Shown here: piece by piece, positions 17,832-25,704 of the stretch
Position numbering within the stretch: the stretch's first letter is position 1
Layout of the letters: the number at the start of each line of letters is the position of its first letter
Assembly (NCBI GenBank): GCA_900469445.1
Contig: UBXM01000049.1
Location: 1-34,908, forward strand
Direction: 5' to 3'
DNA from: Hyphomicrobiales bacterium
GTDB taxonomy: Bacteria; Pseudomonadota; Alphaproteobacteria; Rhizobiales; Rhizobiaceae
Length of the DNA: 34,908 nucleotides
Program-made: the position numbers and the translations under genes
Notes under the pieces: generated by a model
The model's input: only the letters and a program-made list of their open reading frames with translations
What the model was told of the DNA's origin: nothing
Databases searched by the model: none

Positions 17832-18263
17832 TCAGTTGGTCGCGTCTGACGGCGCCGGGATGTCCGACTGCTGCTTGCAGCCGGTCAGCCAGACGTCATA
17901 GATCGGATGCTCGACGGCGTTGAGGCCGGGGCTGTCGGCAAACATCCAGCCCGAAAAGATACGGCGAATCTTGCGGTCGAGAGTGATTTCATCGACCTCG
18001 ATGAAACCGTCGATCTTCTGTGCTTCCGTGTCGTCGCGGGAATAACAGATCTTCGGGGTCACCTGCAGCGCGCCGTATTGCACCGTCTCGTTGACGTAGA
18101 CGTCGAAGGTGGTGATGCGGCCGGTGATCTTGTCGATACCGGCAAAGACGGCAACCGGGTTTGAAATCCGTGCGGCAAAAGCCGCTTCTCCCGCAAGCAT
18201 GGGCACGACTGCGGTCAGCGCAGCGAGCGCGAGTTTGCGTGGAGAAAAAATCGTTCGTGTCAT
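17832..18263 (-). CDS. DUF2155 domain protein, exported
   Basis: This 143-residue alphaproteobacterial protein has a signal peptide (hydrophobic LALAALTAVVPMLAG ending AAFAA) and a DUF2155 core recognisable by QYGALQVTPKICYSR, EVDEITLDRKIRRIFSGWMF and SPGLNAVEHPIYDVWLTGC. The two cysteines (in KICYS and LTGC) could form a disulfide. Family function is unknown. The start at 18263 has GGGA 5 bases ahead; the ATG two codons upstream (18269) is squeezed against it. A GAGCGC/GCGCTC hairpin (18278-18294) lies just upstream. It follows the NDUFA12-like gene on the same strand with a 91-base gap. Confidence 0.85.
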   Translation of the reverse strand: MTRTIFSPRKLALAALTAVVPMLAGEAAFAARISNPVAVFAGIDKITGRITTFDVYVNETVQYGALQVTPKICYSRDDTEAQKIDGFIEVDEITLDRKIRRIFSGWMFADSPGLNAVEHPIYDVWLTGCKQQSDIPAPSDATN

Positions 18264-18354
18264 ATTCATCCCGTCGCGAGCGCTTTCAGCGCTCGATGAC
18301 TAGATTGCGATTATGGCCAAATGACCGTCAGGGTCGGGCCGATGTCCGGCAGTC

Positions 18355-18753
18355 TCAGTTGCCGGGGGTCCAGGCGTCGTAGTCGCCGGTAACGCGGGGG
18401 CGCTCGCCGGAGGCTGCCAGAGAACCCTTGGGGTGGTAGGCGAGCGGAGTGCCGGTCATGTTAGGCTGGTGCGGCTTCTGCCATTCACGGGCCGTATAGG
18501 TCTCCTGCGATGGCGGAACATCCGTGCGATAGTGCATCCAGCCATGCCAGCCGGGCGCGATCGCGGAAGCCTCTGCATAACCCTTGTAGATAACCCAGCG
18601 CTTCGGCTTGCCCCAGGAGGTCATCGGACCTTCGTAATAGACATTGCCCATTTCGTCTTCGCCGACTTTCTTGCCGTGTCGCCAGGTGAAGAAACGCGTC
18701 CCCATCGTCTGACCGTTCCACCAGGTGAATATCTGCAGCAGAAGTTCTTTCAT
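18355..18753 (-). CDS. NDUFA12-family accessory subunit of NADH:ubiquinone oxidoreductase
   Basis: This 132-residue protein matches the NDUFA12/B17.2 family: FTWWNGQTMGTRFFTWRHGKKVGEDEMGNVYYEG near the start, RWVIYKGYAEASAIAPGWHGWMHY in the middle, and the WQKPHQPNMTGTPLAYHP segment. In mitochondria and alphaproteobacteria this is a supernumerary subunit at the matrix/cytoplasmic arm of complex I. It lies far from any nuo operon in this window. GGAA lies 6 bases before the ATG. No signal or membrane segment is present. Confidence 0.93.
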   Translation of the reverse strand: MKELLLQIFTWWNGQTMGTRFFTWRHGKKVGEDEMGNVYYEGPMTSWGKPKRWVIYKGYAEASAIAPGWHGWMHYRTDVPPSQETYTAREWQKPHQPNMTGTPLAYHPKGSLAASGERPRVTGDYDAWTPGN

Positions 18754-18865
18754 GGGGTATTCCGTCGCTTTGACAATCGTCGAATTGGACTTGTGGACGC
18801 CGAAAATGGCTATCCTGCTTATGACGCCTGCCGCCGGTCCTGTCCAGCGATTCTAGGTCTCACGA

Positions 18866-19327
18866 CTACTTGAGCTTCATCTTGAAACCGGCGTGGCTCT
18901 TGGCAAAGCCCAGACGCTCGTAGAAGCGATGGGCATCGGTGCGGGCGATGTTGGAGGTGAGCTGCACCAGCCGGCAATCGCGGCGCTTTGCTTCGTCCAT
19001 TGCATAATCGATCATTTTTGCGCCGATGCCGCGACCACGCATGTCCGGCCGGGTCTGCACCGCCTCGATGATCATGGACAAGGACCCACGCCCTGTCAGC
19101 GTGCGATTGAAAAGGACCTGAAAAGTGCCGACAATCTCGCCATCCAGCTCGGCAACGAAAAGCTGCTCGTTGCCGGAATGGTCGATCATATGGAAGGCGC
19201 GAAGATAATCCTCGTAGGCGGAAGGATCGGTCGTATCGCCATGACCGCCGACATCGTCCGCCGCGAAAATGGCGATCAGTGCGGTGAGGTCCTCCTCATG
19301 TGCCCGTCTGATGGTCAGTTCGCTCAT
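18866..19327 (-). CDS. GNAT-family N-acetyltransferase
   Basis: This 153-residue single-domain acetyltransferase uses acetyl-CoA; its substrate is unknown. The fold is readable from LTIRRAHEEDL (strand 1), FVAELDGEIVGTFQV, EAVQTRPDMRGRGIGAKMIDYAM (acetyl-CoA loop, RGRGIG) and DAHRFYERLGF. The frame continues upstream without a start signal; the ATG at 19327 has GAGGGGG 8 bases ahead and gives the standard N-terminus. It lies 22 bases downstream of a second GNAT gene, which itself follows gatB closely, so the three are probably co-transcribed. It is not closely similar to that neighbour. Confidence 0.88.
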   Translation of the reverse strand: MSELTIRRAHEEDLTALIAIFAADDVGGHGDTTDPSAYEDYLRAFHMIDHSGNEQLFVAELDGEIVGTFQVLFNRTLTGRGSLSMIIEAVQTRPDMRGRGIGAKMIDYAMDEAKRRDCRLVQLTSNIARTDAHRFYERLGFAKSHAGFKMKLK

Positions 19328-19349
19328 TGGATATCCCCCTCGCCTGAAA

Positions 19350-19853
19350 TCAGTGCTGCAACAACCGCTTTTCCATGATGATGGCGGGAAGGCCCGAGTT
19401 CGGGGCACCCCATTCCTCCATCCGGTCCACCTCGGAAAAACCGAGGCGCTCGTAAAAGGACATGGCGCGGACATTCGGAAGGGCAACCTCGACGCGCATG
19501 ATTTCCGCATCCGGGAAACAGGTTTCGATCTCGGCAAAGAGATCGCGACCGATACCTTCGTTCTGGCAAGTCGGGCGAACGTAGAGCTGATGCAGCATCA
19601 CGGTCTTGGCCATCTTGGGATACACGGCCGCATAAGCGATGCCGCCGAACTTGCGGCCGTCATCGGCCACCAGAAATTCGCCGTCGCGTTTGCCGATGCG
19701 CGAGCGGATCGCATTCGCCGAATTCCAGCCGCTCACCATTTTCGCGACCTGATCGGTCCCGTAGAACGGATCATAGGCGGCATGGAAGGTCTCCGCCAGC
19801 AGGACGCGAATCTTCTCCACGTCCTCGTCGCCGGCGGTTCTAACGAAGAACAA
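19350..19853 (-). CDS. GNAT-family N-acetyltransferase
   Basis: This 167-residue acetyltransferase has FVRTAGDEDVEKIRVLLAETF as strand 1/helix 1, TVMLHQLYVRPTCQNEGIGRDLFAEIE as the acetyl-CoA loop (QNEGIG), and NVRAMSFYERLGF near the end. The substrate is unknown; the context FHAAYDPFYG resembles acetyltransferases of the RimI/YjaB kind only in general. Its ATG lies 3 bases after the gatB stop, so translation is probably coupled to gatB. Confidence 0.88.
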   Translation of the reverse strand: MFFVRTAGDEDVEKIRVLLAETFHAAYDPFYGTDQVAKMVSGWNSANAIRSRIGKRDGEFLVADDGRKFGGIAYAAVYPKMAKTVMLHQLYVRPTCQNEGIGRDLFAEIETCFPDAEIMRVEVALPNVRAMSFYERLGFSEVDRMEEWGAPNSGLPAIIMEKRLLQH

Positions 19854-19856
19854 GGC

Positions 19857-21359
19857 TTATTCCTCGATGCCGAGCTTGGCCTTGACCAGAGCCTGGACGG
19901 CCTGCGGGTTTGCCTTGCCGCCGGTGGACTTCATCACCTGTCCGACGAACCAGCCGGCGAGCGTCGGCTTGGCCTTGACCTTCTCGACCTGATCCGGGTT
20001 GGCGGCGATGATCTCGTCGACGGCCTTTTCGATGGCGCCGGTATCGGTGACCTGCTTCATGCCGCGGGCTTCGACGATTTCCGCCGGGTCGCCACCTTCG
20101 GTGAGCACGATCTCGAACAGATCCTTAGCGATCTTGCCGGAAATGGTTTCCGCCTTGATGAGATCGATGATGCCACCAAGCTGGGCGGGCGAAACCGGAG
20201 TCTCTTCAATATCTTTGCCGAGTTTGTTCAAGGCGCCCAGCAAGTCGTTGATGACCCAGTTGGCGGCAATTTTGCCATCGCGGCCTTCGGCCACGGCTTC
20301 GAAATAATCGGCAATCGCCTTTTCCGAAACGAGAACCGAAGCGTCATAGATCGACAGGCCGAGCTCGGCGACGAAACGGGCCTTCTTGTCGTCCGGCAGC
20401 TCGGTCAGGTCGGCGCGCAGCGCGTCGATGAAGGCGTCGTCGAATTCGAGCGGCAGCAGATCCGGATCGGGGAAATAGCGATAGTCATGCGCATCTTCCT
20501 TGGAGCGCATCGAGCGGGTTTCGCCCTTGCCCGGATCGAAAAGGCGGGTTTCCTGATCGATGACACCGCCATCTTCCAGAATGCCGATCTGGCGGCGTGC
20601 TTCATATTCGATCGCCTGACCGATGAAGCGGATGGAGTTGACGTTCTTGATTTCGCAGCGCGTGCCGAAATCTTCGCCCGGACGACGGACAGAAACATTG
20701 ACGTCGGCGCGCATGGAGCCTTCGTCCATGTTGCCGTCACAGGTGCCGAGGTAACGCACGATCGAGCGAAGCTTGGTCATATAGGCCTTGGCTTCGTCGG
20801 AGGAGCGCATGTCGGGCTTCGAGACGATTTCCATCAGAGCGACGCCGGAACGGTTCAGGTCGACATAGGACATGGTCGGATGCTGGTCATGCATCGACTT
20901 GCCGGCGTCCTGTTCCAGATGCAGGCGCTCGATGCCGATCTCGATATCCTCGAACTGGCCCTGACGGTCCGGACCGAGCGAGATGACGATCTGGCCCTCG
21001 CCGACGATCGGATCCTTGAACTGCGAGATCTGGTAGCCCTGCGGCAGGTCGGGGTAGAAATAGTTCTTGCGGTCGAAGATCGAGCGCTTGTTGATCTGCG
21101 CCTTCAGGCCGAGACCGGTGCGCACGGCCTGGCGAACGCATTCCTCGTTGATGACGGGAAGCATGCCCGGCATGGCGGCATCGACGAGCGATACGTTGCC
21201 GTTGGCCGGCTTGCCGAATTCGGTCGAAGCGCCGGAAAAGAGTTTCGAATTGGAGAGGACCTGAGCGTGAACCTCCATGCCGATGATCACTTCCCAATCG
21301 CCGGTGGCGCCGGGAATGAAGCGTTTCGGATCAGGGGTACGGACGTCGACTAGGGTCAT
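19857..21359 (-). CDS. gatB: Aspartyl/glutamyl-tRNA(Asn/Gln) amidotransferase subunit B
   Basis: This 500-residue subunit binds mischarged Glu-tRNA(Gln) or Asp-tRNA(Asn), phosphorylates the side chain and amidates it with ammonia from GatA. It shows WEVIIGMEVHAQ at the start, the YFYPDLPQGYQISQF and DLNRSGVALMEIVS segments, EIKNVNSIRF, and the C-terminal YqeY-like tail ending in GWFVGQVMKSTGGKANPQAV. gatC and gatA are 2.4 kb away on the same strand, separated by DUF1294, YjhX-like and GNAT genes, so it has its own promoter. No strong Shine-Dalgarno sequence is visible. Confidence 0.96.
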   Translation of the reverse strand: MTLVDVRTPDPKRFIPGATGDWEVIIGMEVHAQVLSNSKLFSGASTEFGKPANGNVSLVDAAMPGMLPVINEECVRQAVRTGLGLKAQINKRSIFDRKNYFYPDLPQGYQISQFKDPIVGEGQIVISLGPDRQGQFEDIEIGIERLHLEQDAGKSMHDQHPTMSYVDLNRSGVALMEIVSKPDMRSSDEAKAYMTKLRSIVRYLGTCDGNMDEGSMRADVNVSVRRPGEDFGTRCEIKNVNSIRFIGQAIEYEARRQIGILEDGGVIDQETRLFDPGKGETRSMRSKEDAHDYRYFPDPDLLPLEFDDAFIDALRADLTELPDDKKARFVAELGLSIYDASVLVSEKAIADYFEAVAEGRDGKIAANWVINDLLGALNKLGKDIEETPVSPAQLGGIIDLIKAETISGKIAKDLFEIVLTEGGDPAEIVEARGMKQVTDTGAIEKAVDEIIAANPDQVEKVKAKPTLAGWFVGQVMKSTGGKANPQAVQALVKAKLGIEE

Positions 21360-21493
21360 CTTGAGCTCGTCTCATGCGTGAATTCTTTAAAGTCGTGAGG
21401 TAGAACAAATGCCGTGGTGGCGCAAGCGAATGCAGCGAAATGGGCTGATTCTGCCACATGTTGCATTTCGCGGTGAGAAGGTATTCGAGATCA

Positions 21494-21814
21494 ATGAGCC
21501 TGAACTCCCTGTTGCCGCTATTTCTGCTGGCCGCTGCCTATAACGCTCTGGTCTTCGGCATATATGGCTGGGACAAGCGGGCGGCGCGCAACGGTGAATG
21601 GCGGGTAAAGGAATCGACGCTTTTGCTTCTGGCTTTCGCCGGTGGTGGCGCGGGCGCTCTGGCGGCGCAACGGCTGTTGCGGCACAAGACCAGAAAACCG
21701 CCCTTCCCGGTCGCGCTGCCGCTGTTTTTTATCCTTCAGATCGGATGGCTCGTCGTTGCAATCGCGGCACCGGATAAAGCGGCGGCACTGTTTGAAACAC
21801 TGGGCCTGGGCTAG
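21494..21814 (+). CDS. DUF1294 family small membrane protein
   Basis: This 106-residue protein has three or four hydrophobic segments (about 2-25, 41-60, 78-98). It carries the family pattern YNALVFGIYGWDKRAAR, WRVKESTLLLLAFAGGGAGA and LLRHKTRKPPF. Function is unknown. The frame opens at 21458, but Met at 21494 gives the normal N-terminus, with GAG about 5 bases ahead. It converges on the GNAT gene at 21811, and the two stop codons overlap by 4 bases (CTAG). Confidence 0.83.
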   Translation: MSLNSLLPLFLLAAAYNALVFGIYGWDKRAARNGEWRVKESTLLLLAFAGGGAGALAAQRLLRHKTRKPPFPVALPLFFILQIGWLVVAIAAPDKAAALFETLGLG

Positions 21815-22323
21815 AATTCCTGACCATAACTGACGCTCGGCGCAGCCTCGACCAGCAGCTTGGACAGCCCCACGGACTGAACGTCGCGATCGATCTTCGG
21901 AGAATAAGCGACAGACAGCCAATGGATGGCATAACCGTGCTTTTCGAAGAAGCCGATTGCCTCGTTGTTCTGGGCATGGGTCTCGATCCGGACTTTCTCG
22001 AAGCCCTGACGGAGGATTTCCGCCTCGACTTCCTCCAGCAACGCCCTGCCCAGACCCTGCCCCTGATATTGCGGGTCGATCCAGAAATCGGAAATCAGCT
22101 CGTCGAGATGTTCGCGCGCCGCCCAGCCGGCAACGGCGCCGAGATGTTCGACGACCGTGATAGTCAGCCAGGAGGAGCGCGTGAAATTGACGAAGGCCTC
22201 GCGGGCACTGCCGCGCATATCAGCCATCTCGCCGATCGCCTCCATCGCCTTTTCCCAGGCGCGGAAACCGATCTCGGCCAGAACCTCTACATCGTCTTCC
22301 CGTGCGTTGCGCGTCGTTGCCAT
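21811..22323 (-). CDS. GNAT-family N-acetyltransferase (paralogue of the 23242-23736 gene)
   Basis: This 170-residue acetyltransferase has RNAREDDVEVLAEIGFRAW, GAVAGWAAREHLDELISDFWIDPQYQGQGLGRALLEEVE (acetyl-CoA loop QGQGLG) and HAQNNEAIGFFEKHGYAIHWLSVAYSPKIDRD. The same blocks, with AGWAAR, ISD-W-P, QG-G-GRAL and HA-N-AI in the same order, occur in the GNAT gene at 23242-23736, so they look like paralogues flanking the YjhX-like gene. Substrate unknown. Its end overlaps DUF1294. Confidence 0.87.
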   Translation of the reverse strand: MATTRNAREDDVEVLAEIGFRAWEKAMEAIGEMADMRGSAREAFVNFTRSSWLTITVVEHLGAVAGWAAREHLDELISDFWIDPQYQGQGLGRALLEEVEAEILRQGFEKVRIETHAQNNEAIGFFEKHGYAIHWLSVAYSPKIDRDVQSVGLSKLLVEAAPSVSYGQEF

Positions 22324-22655
22324 GCTTTCCCCTGCTATGCCGACAGTAGAGCATCATGTCCGACATCTGGCTAGCGGGAATGGTTTCGCTCTGTTGGATC
22401 CACCGTCAAAATCCACGTCCAATTATGCTCATCGAGAGGTGCCGCCAACGCTACGGAACTTGACCGTCTTCGGTAACGCGTTTAACCCCAAAGAGCATTT
22501 ATGGAGTTTTGATGTTCTCGTCCCAAGAGGCCCGTTAAGGGGCCGGTAGCCGTCAGGCGGCCGGCCCAGACAAAAACGCAAACCCCGACATCCTTTCTGG
22601 GTGCTCGGATACGTTTTTGTGCGCTTGCAACAGCGCATTTTCGGACATCAGAACA
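22324..22655 (+). promoter_or_regulatory. Structured, attenuator-like leader of the YjhX-like gene
   Basis: An 8-codon ORF (22512-22538, Met-Phe-Ser-Ser-Gln-Glu-Ala-Arg) has GGAG 5 bases before its ATG. Its TAA (22536-22538) sits in the loop of hairpin A, GGCCC (22529-22533) with GGGCC (22540-22544). The same GGGCC, extended to GGGCCGG (22540-22546), can instead pair with CCGGCCC (22561-22567) as hairpin B, so A and B are mutually exclusive. Then ACAAAAACG (22570-22578) pairs with CGTTTTTGT (22612-22620). A possible -35 TTGACC (22460-22465) lies upstream with a poor -10. The main start at 22656 has only a weak Shine-Dalgarno sequence (GGA, 11 bases ahead). Confidence 0.5.
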
Positions 22656-22913
22656 ATGGATATTTCCCGCGCCGAACAGCGCATTCTCCATCTGCTCGCC
22701 CAGGGCGGGCGGATCGAGATCACACGCGACGACAATCGCAATATCGAAACACTGCAACTCTTTACACGCGAGGGGTGGATATTTTCCCGCCTGGACCTCG
22801 TCACTTTCCGCAAGCTGAAGCAGAAGAAGGCAATCAGATCTCAAAACGGGAAGCCTTACCGGATCACCGAAAGGGGATTGGTTCTCGTGAGAGCCGAGCA
22901 GGATAATCGATAG
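22656..22913 (+). CDS. YjhX/TopAI-family protein (putative topoisomerase I-inhibiting toxin)
   Basis: This 85-residue protein has exactly the length of E. coli YjhX (TopAI) and the same layout: ISRAEQRILHLLAQGGRI, then ETLQLFTREGWIF, FRKLKQKKAIRSQNGKPYRITERGL and the ending VRAEQDNR. In E. coli YjhX binds and inhibits topoisomerase I and is neutralised by YjhQ, a GNAT-like protein. Here GNAT genes lie on both sides, but both on the opposite strand, so an antitoxin role is only a guess. The frame is open upstream to 22617, but ATG 22656 gives the family start. A terminator follows 8 bases after the stop. Confidence 0.88.
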   Translation: MDISRAEQRILHLLAQGGRIEITRDDNRNIETLQLFTREGWIFSRLDLVTFRKLKQKKAIRSQNGKPYRITERGLVLVRAEQDNR

Positions 22914-22921
22914 GTAATATT

Positions 22922-22953
22922 GGCCGGCCTTCTCACCGGAGGGCCGGCCTTTA
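22922..22953. terminator. Terminator after the YjhX-like gene
   Basis: GGCCGGCC (22922-22929) and GGCCGGCC (22942-22949) form a perfect 8-bp stem with a 12-base loop followed by TTTAAA. It lies between convergent genes and may serve both. Confidence 0.8.
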
Positions 22954-23220
22954 AATGGTCGACAGTGTAACCCTCATCGCGGCCCATTCATCGGCGAACG
23001 AGCCCGTCGCGACCGGTCTTCCTGCGCGGCGATACCAATAACCGGCATTCCACTCATCGCCTTCGATGCGATGGCAGAGCGCATGCCCCCAATCGAAAGC
23101 CTGTTCGCCTTCGTGTGCCTGACAAAGATTATGCACGTCATCCCAGCCGGCTCCCATTGCGAAATCATTGGCCGCGAGACGGTCGAATGCTGCGATCAAG
23201 GCGGCCAGTTCAGGGTTCAT
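22951..23220 (-). CDS. Conserved-type hypothetical protein, 89 residues
   Basis: This small soluble protein has no signal or membrane segment. It reads as an N-terminal helix (NPELAALIAAFDRLAANDFAMG) followed by a Trp/His/Cys-rich part with WDDVHNLCQAHEG, FDWGHALCHRIEGDEWNAGYWYRRAG and a final helix SFADEWAAM. The Trp-rich GYWYRRAGRP pattern resembles uncharacterised rhizobial proteins, but I cannot name a family. GGGAG lies 7 bases before the ATG at 23220; a GTG directly before it (23223) is the alternative. It follows the GNAT gene at 23242 by 21 bases on the same strand. Confidence 0.7.
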   Translation of the reverse strand: MNPELAALIAAFDRLAANDFAMGAGWDDVHNLCQAHEGEQAFDWGHALCHRIEGDEWNAGYWYRRAGRPVATGSFADEWAAMRVTLSTI

Positions 23221-23241
23221 CACACGCTCCCGGGCTATCTG

Positions 23242-23736
23242 TCAGGTCAGGGACTGTTCCAGATGAACCTTTTCCAGGTCCATCCCCATGCTCTTGGAAT
23301 ATTCGATGCCACGCCAGACGATGACAAAACCGCATCGCTGGTAGAGCCTGATGGCTCCGGCATTTCTGGCGTGGGTGTGAATAGTAGCCGTCGCGTGGCC
23401 TTCCGCCTTGATGCGGTCGATCGAATGCAGGACGAGAGCCCTGCCGATGCCTTTGCCCTGATGATCCGGCGAAACCCAGATATCGGAAATGTAGTTCGGC
23501 GCGCCGTCCCGGGCAGCCCAGCCCGCGACCTCGCCATCAAGGTCAGCGATCCAGACTTCGCCCTTGGTTTCGCCCGCGAAGATCTCGTAGGCCTTGGCGG
23601 TCCGTTCCAGCACGTCGGCTGAAAGATCGATACCCCTGAAGGCATCGCTGGATTTCCAGGCCGCAAAACCGACTTCGCCGACCACGTTGTGATCGGCGAC
23701 AGTCATTTCTCTGATTTTCAGGCCGCTTACCACCAC
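23242..23736 (-). CDS. GNAT-family N-acetyltransferase
   Basis: This 164-residue acetyltransferase has LKIREMTVADHNVVGEVGFAAW, GEVAGWAARDGAPNYISDIWVSPDHQGKGIGRALV (acetyl-CoA loop QGKGIG) and HARNAGAIRLYQRCGFVIVWRGIEYSKSMGMD. It appears paralogous to the GNAT gene at 21811-22323. There is no ATG before strand 1; the GTG at 23736 overlaps the last 10 bases of gatA and keeps LKIREM intact, so translation is probably coupled to gatA. An ATG at 23706 would remove the first strand. Substrate unknown. Confidence 0.85.
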   Translation of the reverse strand: MVVSGLKIREMTVADHNVVGEVGFAAWKSSDAFRGIDLSADVLERTAKAYEIFAGETKGEVWIADLDGEVAGWAARDGAPNYISDIWVSPDHQGKGIGRALVLHSIDRIKAEGHATATIHTHARNAGAIRLYQRCGFVIVWRGIEYSKSMGMDLEKVHLEQSLT

Positions 23737-25208
23737 TTGGCCGGCGTGAACTTGCCGGCTGCCTGTTCGATGACATGGGCGGTGCGGAAGAGCGTTTCTT
23801 CCTCGAACGGCTTGCCGATCAGCTGCAGGCCAAGCGGCAGGCCCTTCTTGTCGAGACCGGCCGGAACGGCGATGCCCGGCAGGCCGGCCATGTTGACCGT
23901 CACGGTGAAGATGTCGTTCAGATACATGGCGACCGGATCGGCGGCGAGGTTTTCATCCGCGATGCCGAAGGCAGACGACGGGGTTGCCGGCGTCAGGATA
24001 GCGTCGACACCTGCATGGAAAACGGTCTCGAAGTCGCGCTTGATCAGCGTACGAACCTTCTGCGCCTGCAGGTAATAGGCGTCGTAATAACCGGCCGACA
24101 GGACGTAGGTGCCGATCATGATGCGGCGCTTGACCTCGGTGCCGAAACCGGCGGCGCGGGTCTTTTCGTACATGTCGGCAATGTCCTTGCCGTCGACGCG
24201 CAGGCCATAACGAACGCCGTCATAACGGGCAAGGTTGGACGAAGCTTCGGCCGGGGCGACGATGTAGTAAGCCGGCAGGGCGTATTTCGTGTGCGGCAGG
24301 GTGATGTCGACGATCTCGGCACCGGCATCCTTGAGGAAGGCGATACCCTGCTGCCAGAGGGCTTCGATCTCTTCCGGCATGTTGTCGACGCGGTATTCCT
24401 TCGGAATGCCGATCTTCATGCCCTTGACCGACTGACCGAGTGCGGCTTCGTAATCCGGGATCGGCAGGTCGACCGAGGTCGTGTCCTTCTTGTCGACCGA
24501 CGCCATCGACTTCAGCATGATCGCGGCATCGCGCACGTCGCGGGCGATCGGGCCTGCCTGGTCGAGCGAGGATGCGAAAGCGACAGTACCCCAGCGCGAG
24601 CAGCGGCCATAGGTCGGCTTGATGCCGACGGTGCCGGTGAAGGCTGCCGGCTGGCGGATCGAGCCACCGGTATCGGTTGCGGTTGCGCCGGCGCAGAGAT
24701 GGGCAGCAACGGCTGCGGCAGAGCCACCGGACGAACCGCCGGGAACGAGTTGCTGGTTGGAGCCTTCGGCCTTCCACGGGTTGACGACCGGGCCGTAGAA
24801 TGAGGTCTCGTTCGACGAGCCCATGGCGAATTCGTCCATGTTCAGCTTGCCGAGCATGACGGCGCCATCGTCCCAGAGGTTCTGGGTGACGGTCGATTCG
24901 TATTTCGGCTTGAAGCCGTCGAGAATGTGGGAGCAGGCCTGGGTATGGACGCCTTCGGTGGCGAACAGGTCCTTGATGCCGAGCGGAATGCCTTCCAGCG
25001 CGCCGACCTTGCCGGATGCGCGACGTTCGTCGGAGGCCTTGGCCATATCCATCGCCTTTTCCGGCGTAGTGGTGATGTAGGCGTTGAGCGTGCCGTTGAA
25101 GGCGTCGATCGCGTTGACATAGGCCTTGGTCAGTTCGACCGAGGTGATTTCCTTGGTGCTCAGCTTTTCGCGGGCTTCGGCAATGGTGAGGCTGGTGAGT
25201 TCGGTCAT
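23727..25208 (-). CDS. gatA: Aspartyl/glutamyl-tRNA(Asn/Gln) amidotransferase subunit A
   Basis: This 493-residue amidase-signature enzyme hydrolyses glutamine and passes ammonia to GatB. The Ser-cisSer-Lys triad is visible: Lys79 (GIKDLF), Ser160 (PGGSSGGSAA) and Ser183 (TDTGGSIRQP). The frame is open another 42 codons upstream into gatC sequence, but MTELTSLTI at 25208, with GAAGAG about 4 bases ahead, is the family start. gatC lies 58 bases upstream. Confidence 0.96.
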   Translation of the reverse strand: MTELTSLTIAEAREKLSTKEITSVELTKAYVNAIDAFNGTLNAYITTTPEKAMDMAKASDERRASGKVGALEGIPLGIKDLFATEGVHTQACSHILDGFKPKYESTVTQNLWDDGAVMLGKLNMDEFAMGSSNETSFYGPVVNPWKAEGSNQQLVPGGSSGGSAAAVAAHLCAGATATDTGGSIRQPAAFTGTVGIKPTYGRCSRWGTVAFASSLDQAGPIARDVRDAAIMLKSMASVDKKDTTSVDLPIPDYEAALGQSVKGMKIGIPKEYRVDNMPEEIEALWQQGIAFLKDAGAEIVDITLPHTKYALPAYYIVAPAEASSNLARYDGVRYGLRVDGKDIADMYEKTRAAGFGTEVKRRIMIGTYVLSAGYYDAYYLQAQKVRTLIKRDFETVFHAGVDAILTPATPSSAFGIADENLAADPVAMYLNDIFTVTVNMAGLPGIAVPAGLDKKGLPLGLQLIGKPFEEETLFRTAHVIEQAAGKFTPAKWW

Positions 25209-25266
25209 GGGCTCTTCAAAATGTTCGAATGCGTGGAGAGGGTCGGAAGCGCGACTAAGAGACGGC

Positions 25267-25554
25267 TTATTCGACGACCTTCGGCACCAGGAAGAAATTG
25301 CGGTCGGTGGACGGCGCGTTGGCGACGATGTCATCGGCCTTGTCGCCGTCGGTCACAGCGTCCTGACGCTTGCGCATGTCCATCGGCGTCACGGAGGTCA
25401 TCGGCTCGACACCGGTCACATCCACTTCGGAAAGCTGCTCGACGAAATCGATGATGCCGTTCAGCTCGCCGACCATGCGATTGGCGTCGTCTTCGGTGAC
25501 GGCAATGCGGGCAAGGCGCGCAACGCGCTTGACTGTGGCGAGATCGACGGACAT
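25267..25554 (-). CDS. gatC: Aspartyl/glutamyl-tRNA(Asn/Gln) amidotransferase subunit C
   Basis: This 95-residue subunit wraps around GatA and stabilises the GatCAB complex. It has the usual N-terminal helix pair (VKRVARLARIAVTEDDANRMVGELNGIIDFVEQL) and the LDV/EPMTSV block, ending in NFFLVPKVVE. It is the first gene of the gatC-gatA unit. The 150 bases upstream of it, before the UPF0173 gene stop, would hold the promoter. Confidence 0.95.
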   Translation of the reverse strand: MSVDLATVKRVARLARIAVTEDDANRMVGELNGIIDFVEQLSEVDVTGVEPMTSVTPMDMRKRQDAVTDGDKADDIVANAPSTDRNFFLVPKVVE

Positions 25555-25704
25555 GGCTCAACTCCGGGCAATAAAAATCTACTTCGCTATAATGGCCATG
25601 TGTTGTGATCGCAACAACAAGCGCAACCGGAATAGCAACAATGCGCAACGATTTGGCCGCAGTTGGCGCGCCACAGTGGCGACGCGCCAAATTTGCTTAA
25701 AGAA

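Noticed and set aside
19269..21353. A 694-codon plus-strand frame over a GNAT gene and gatB
   Set aside because: gatB is unambiguous on the minus strand, and the frame has no domain signature or start signal.
22429..22638. Minus-strand frames across the YjhX-like leader
   Set aside because: They have no start signal, and they cross the hairpins and a proline/arginine-rich stretch typical of non-coding GC-rich DNA.
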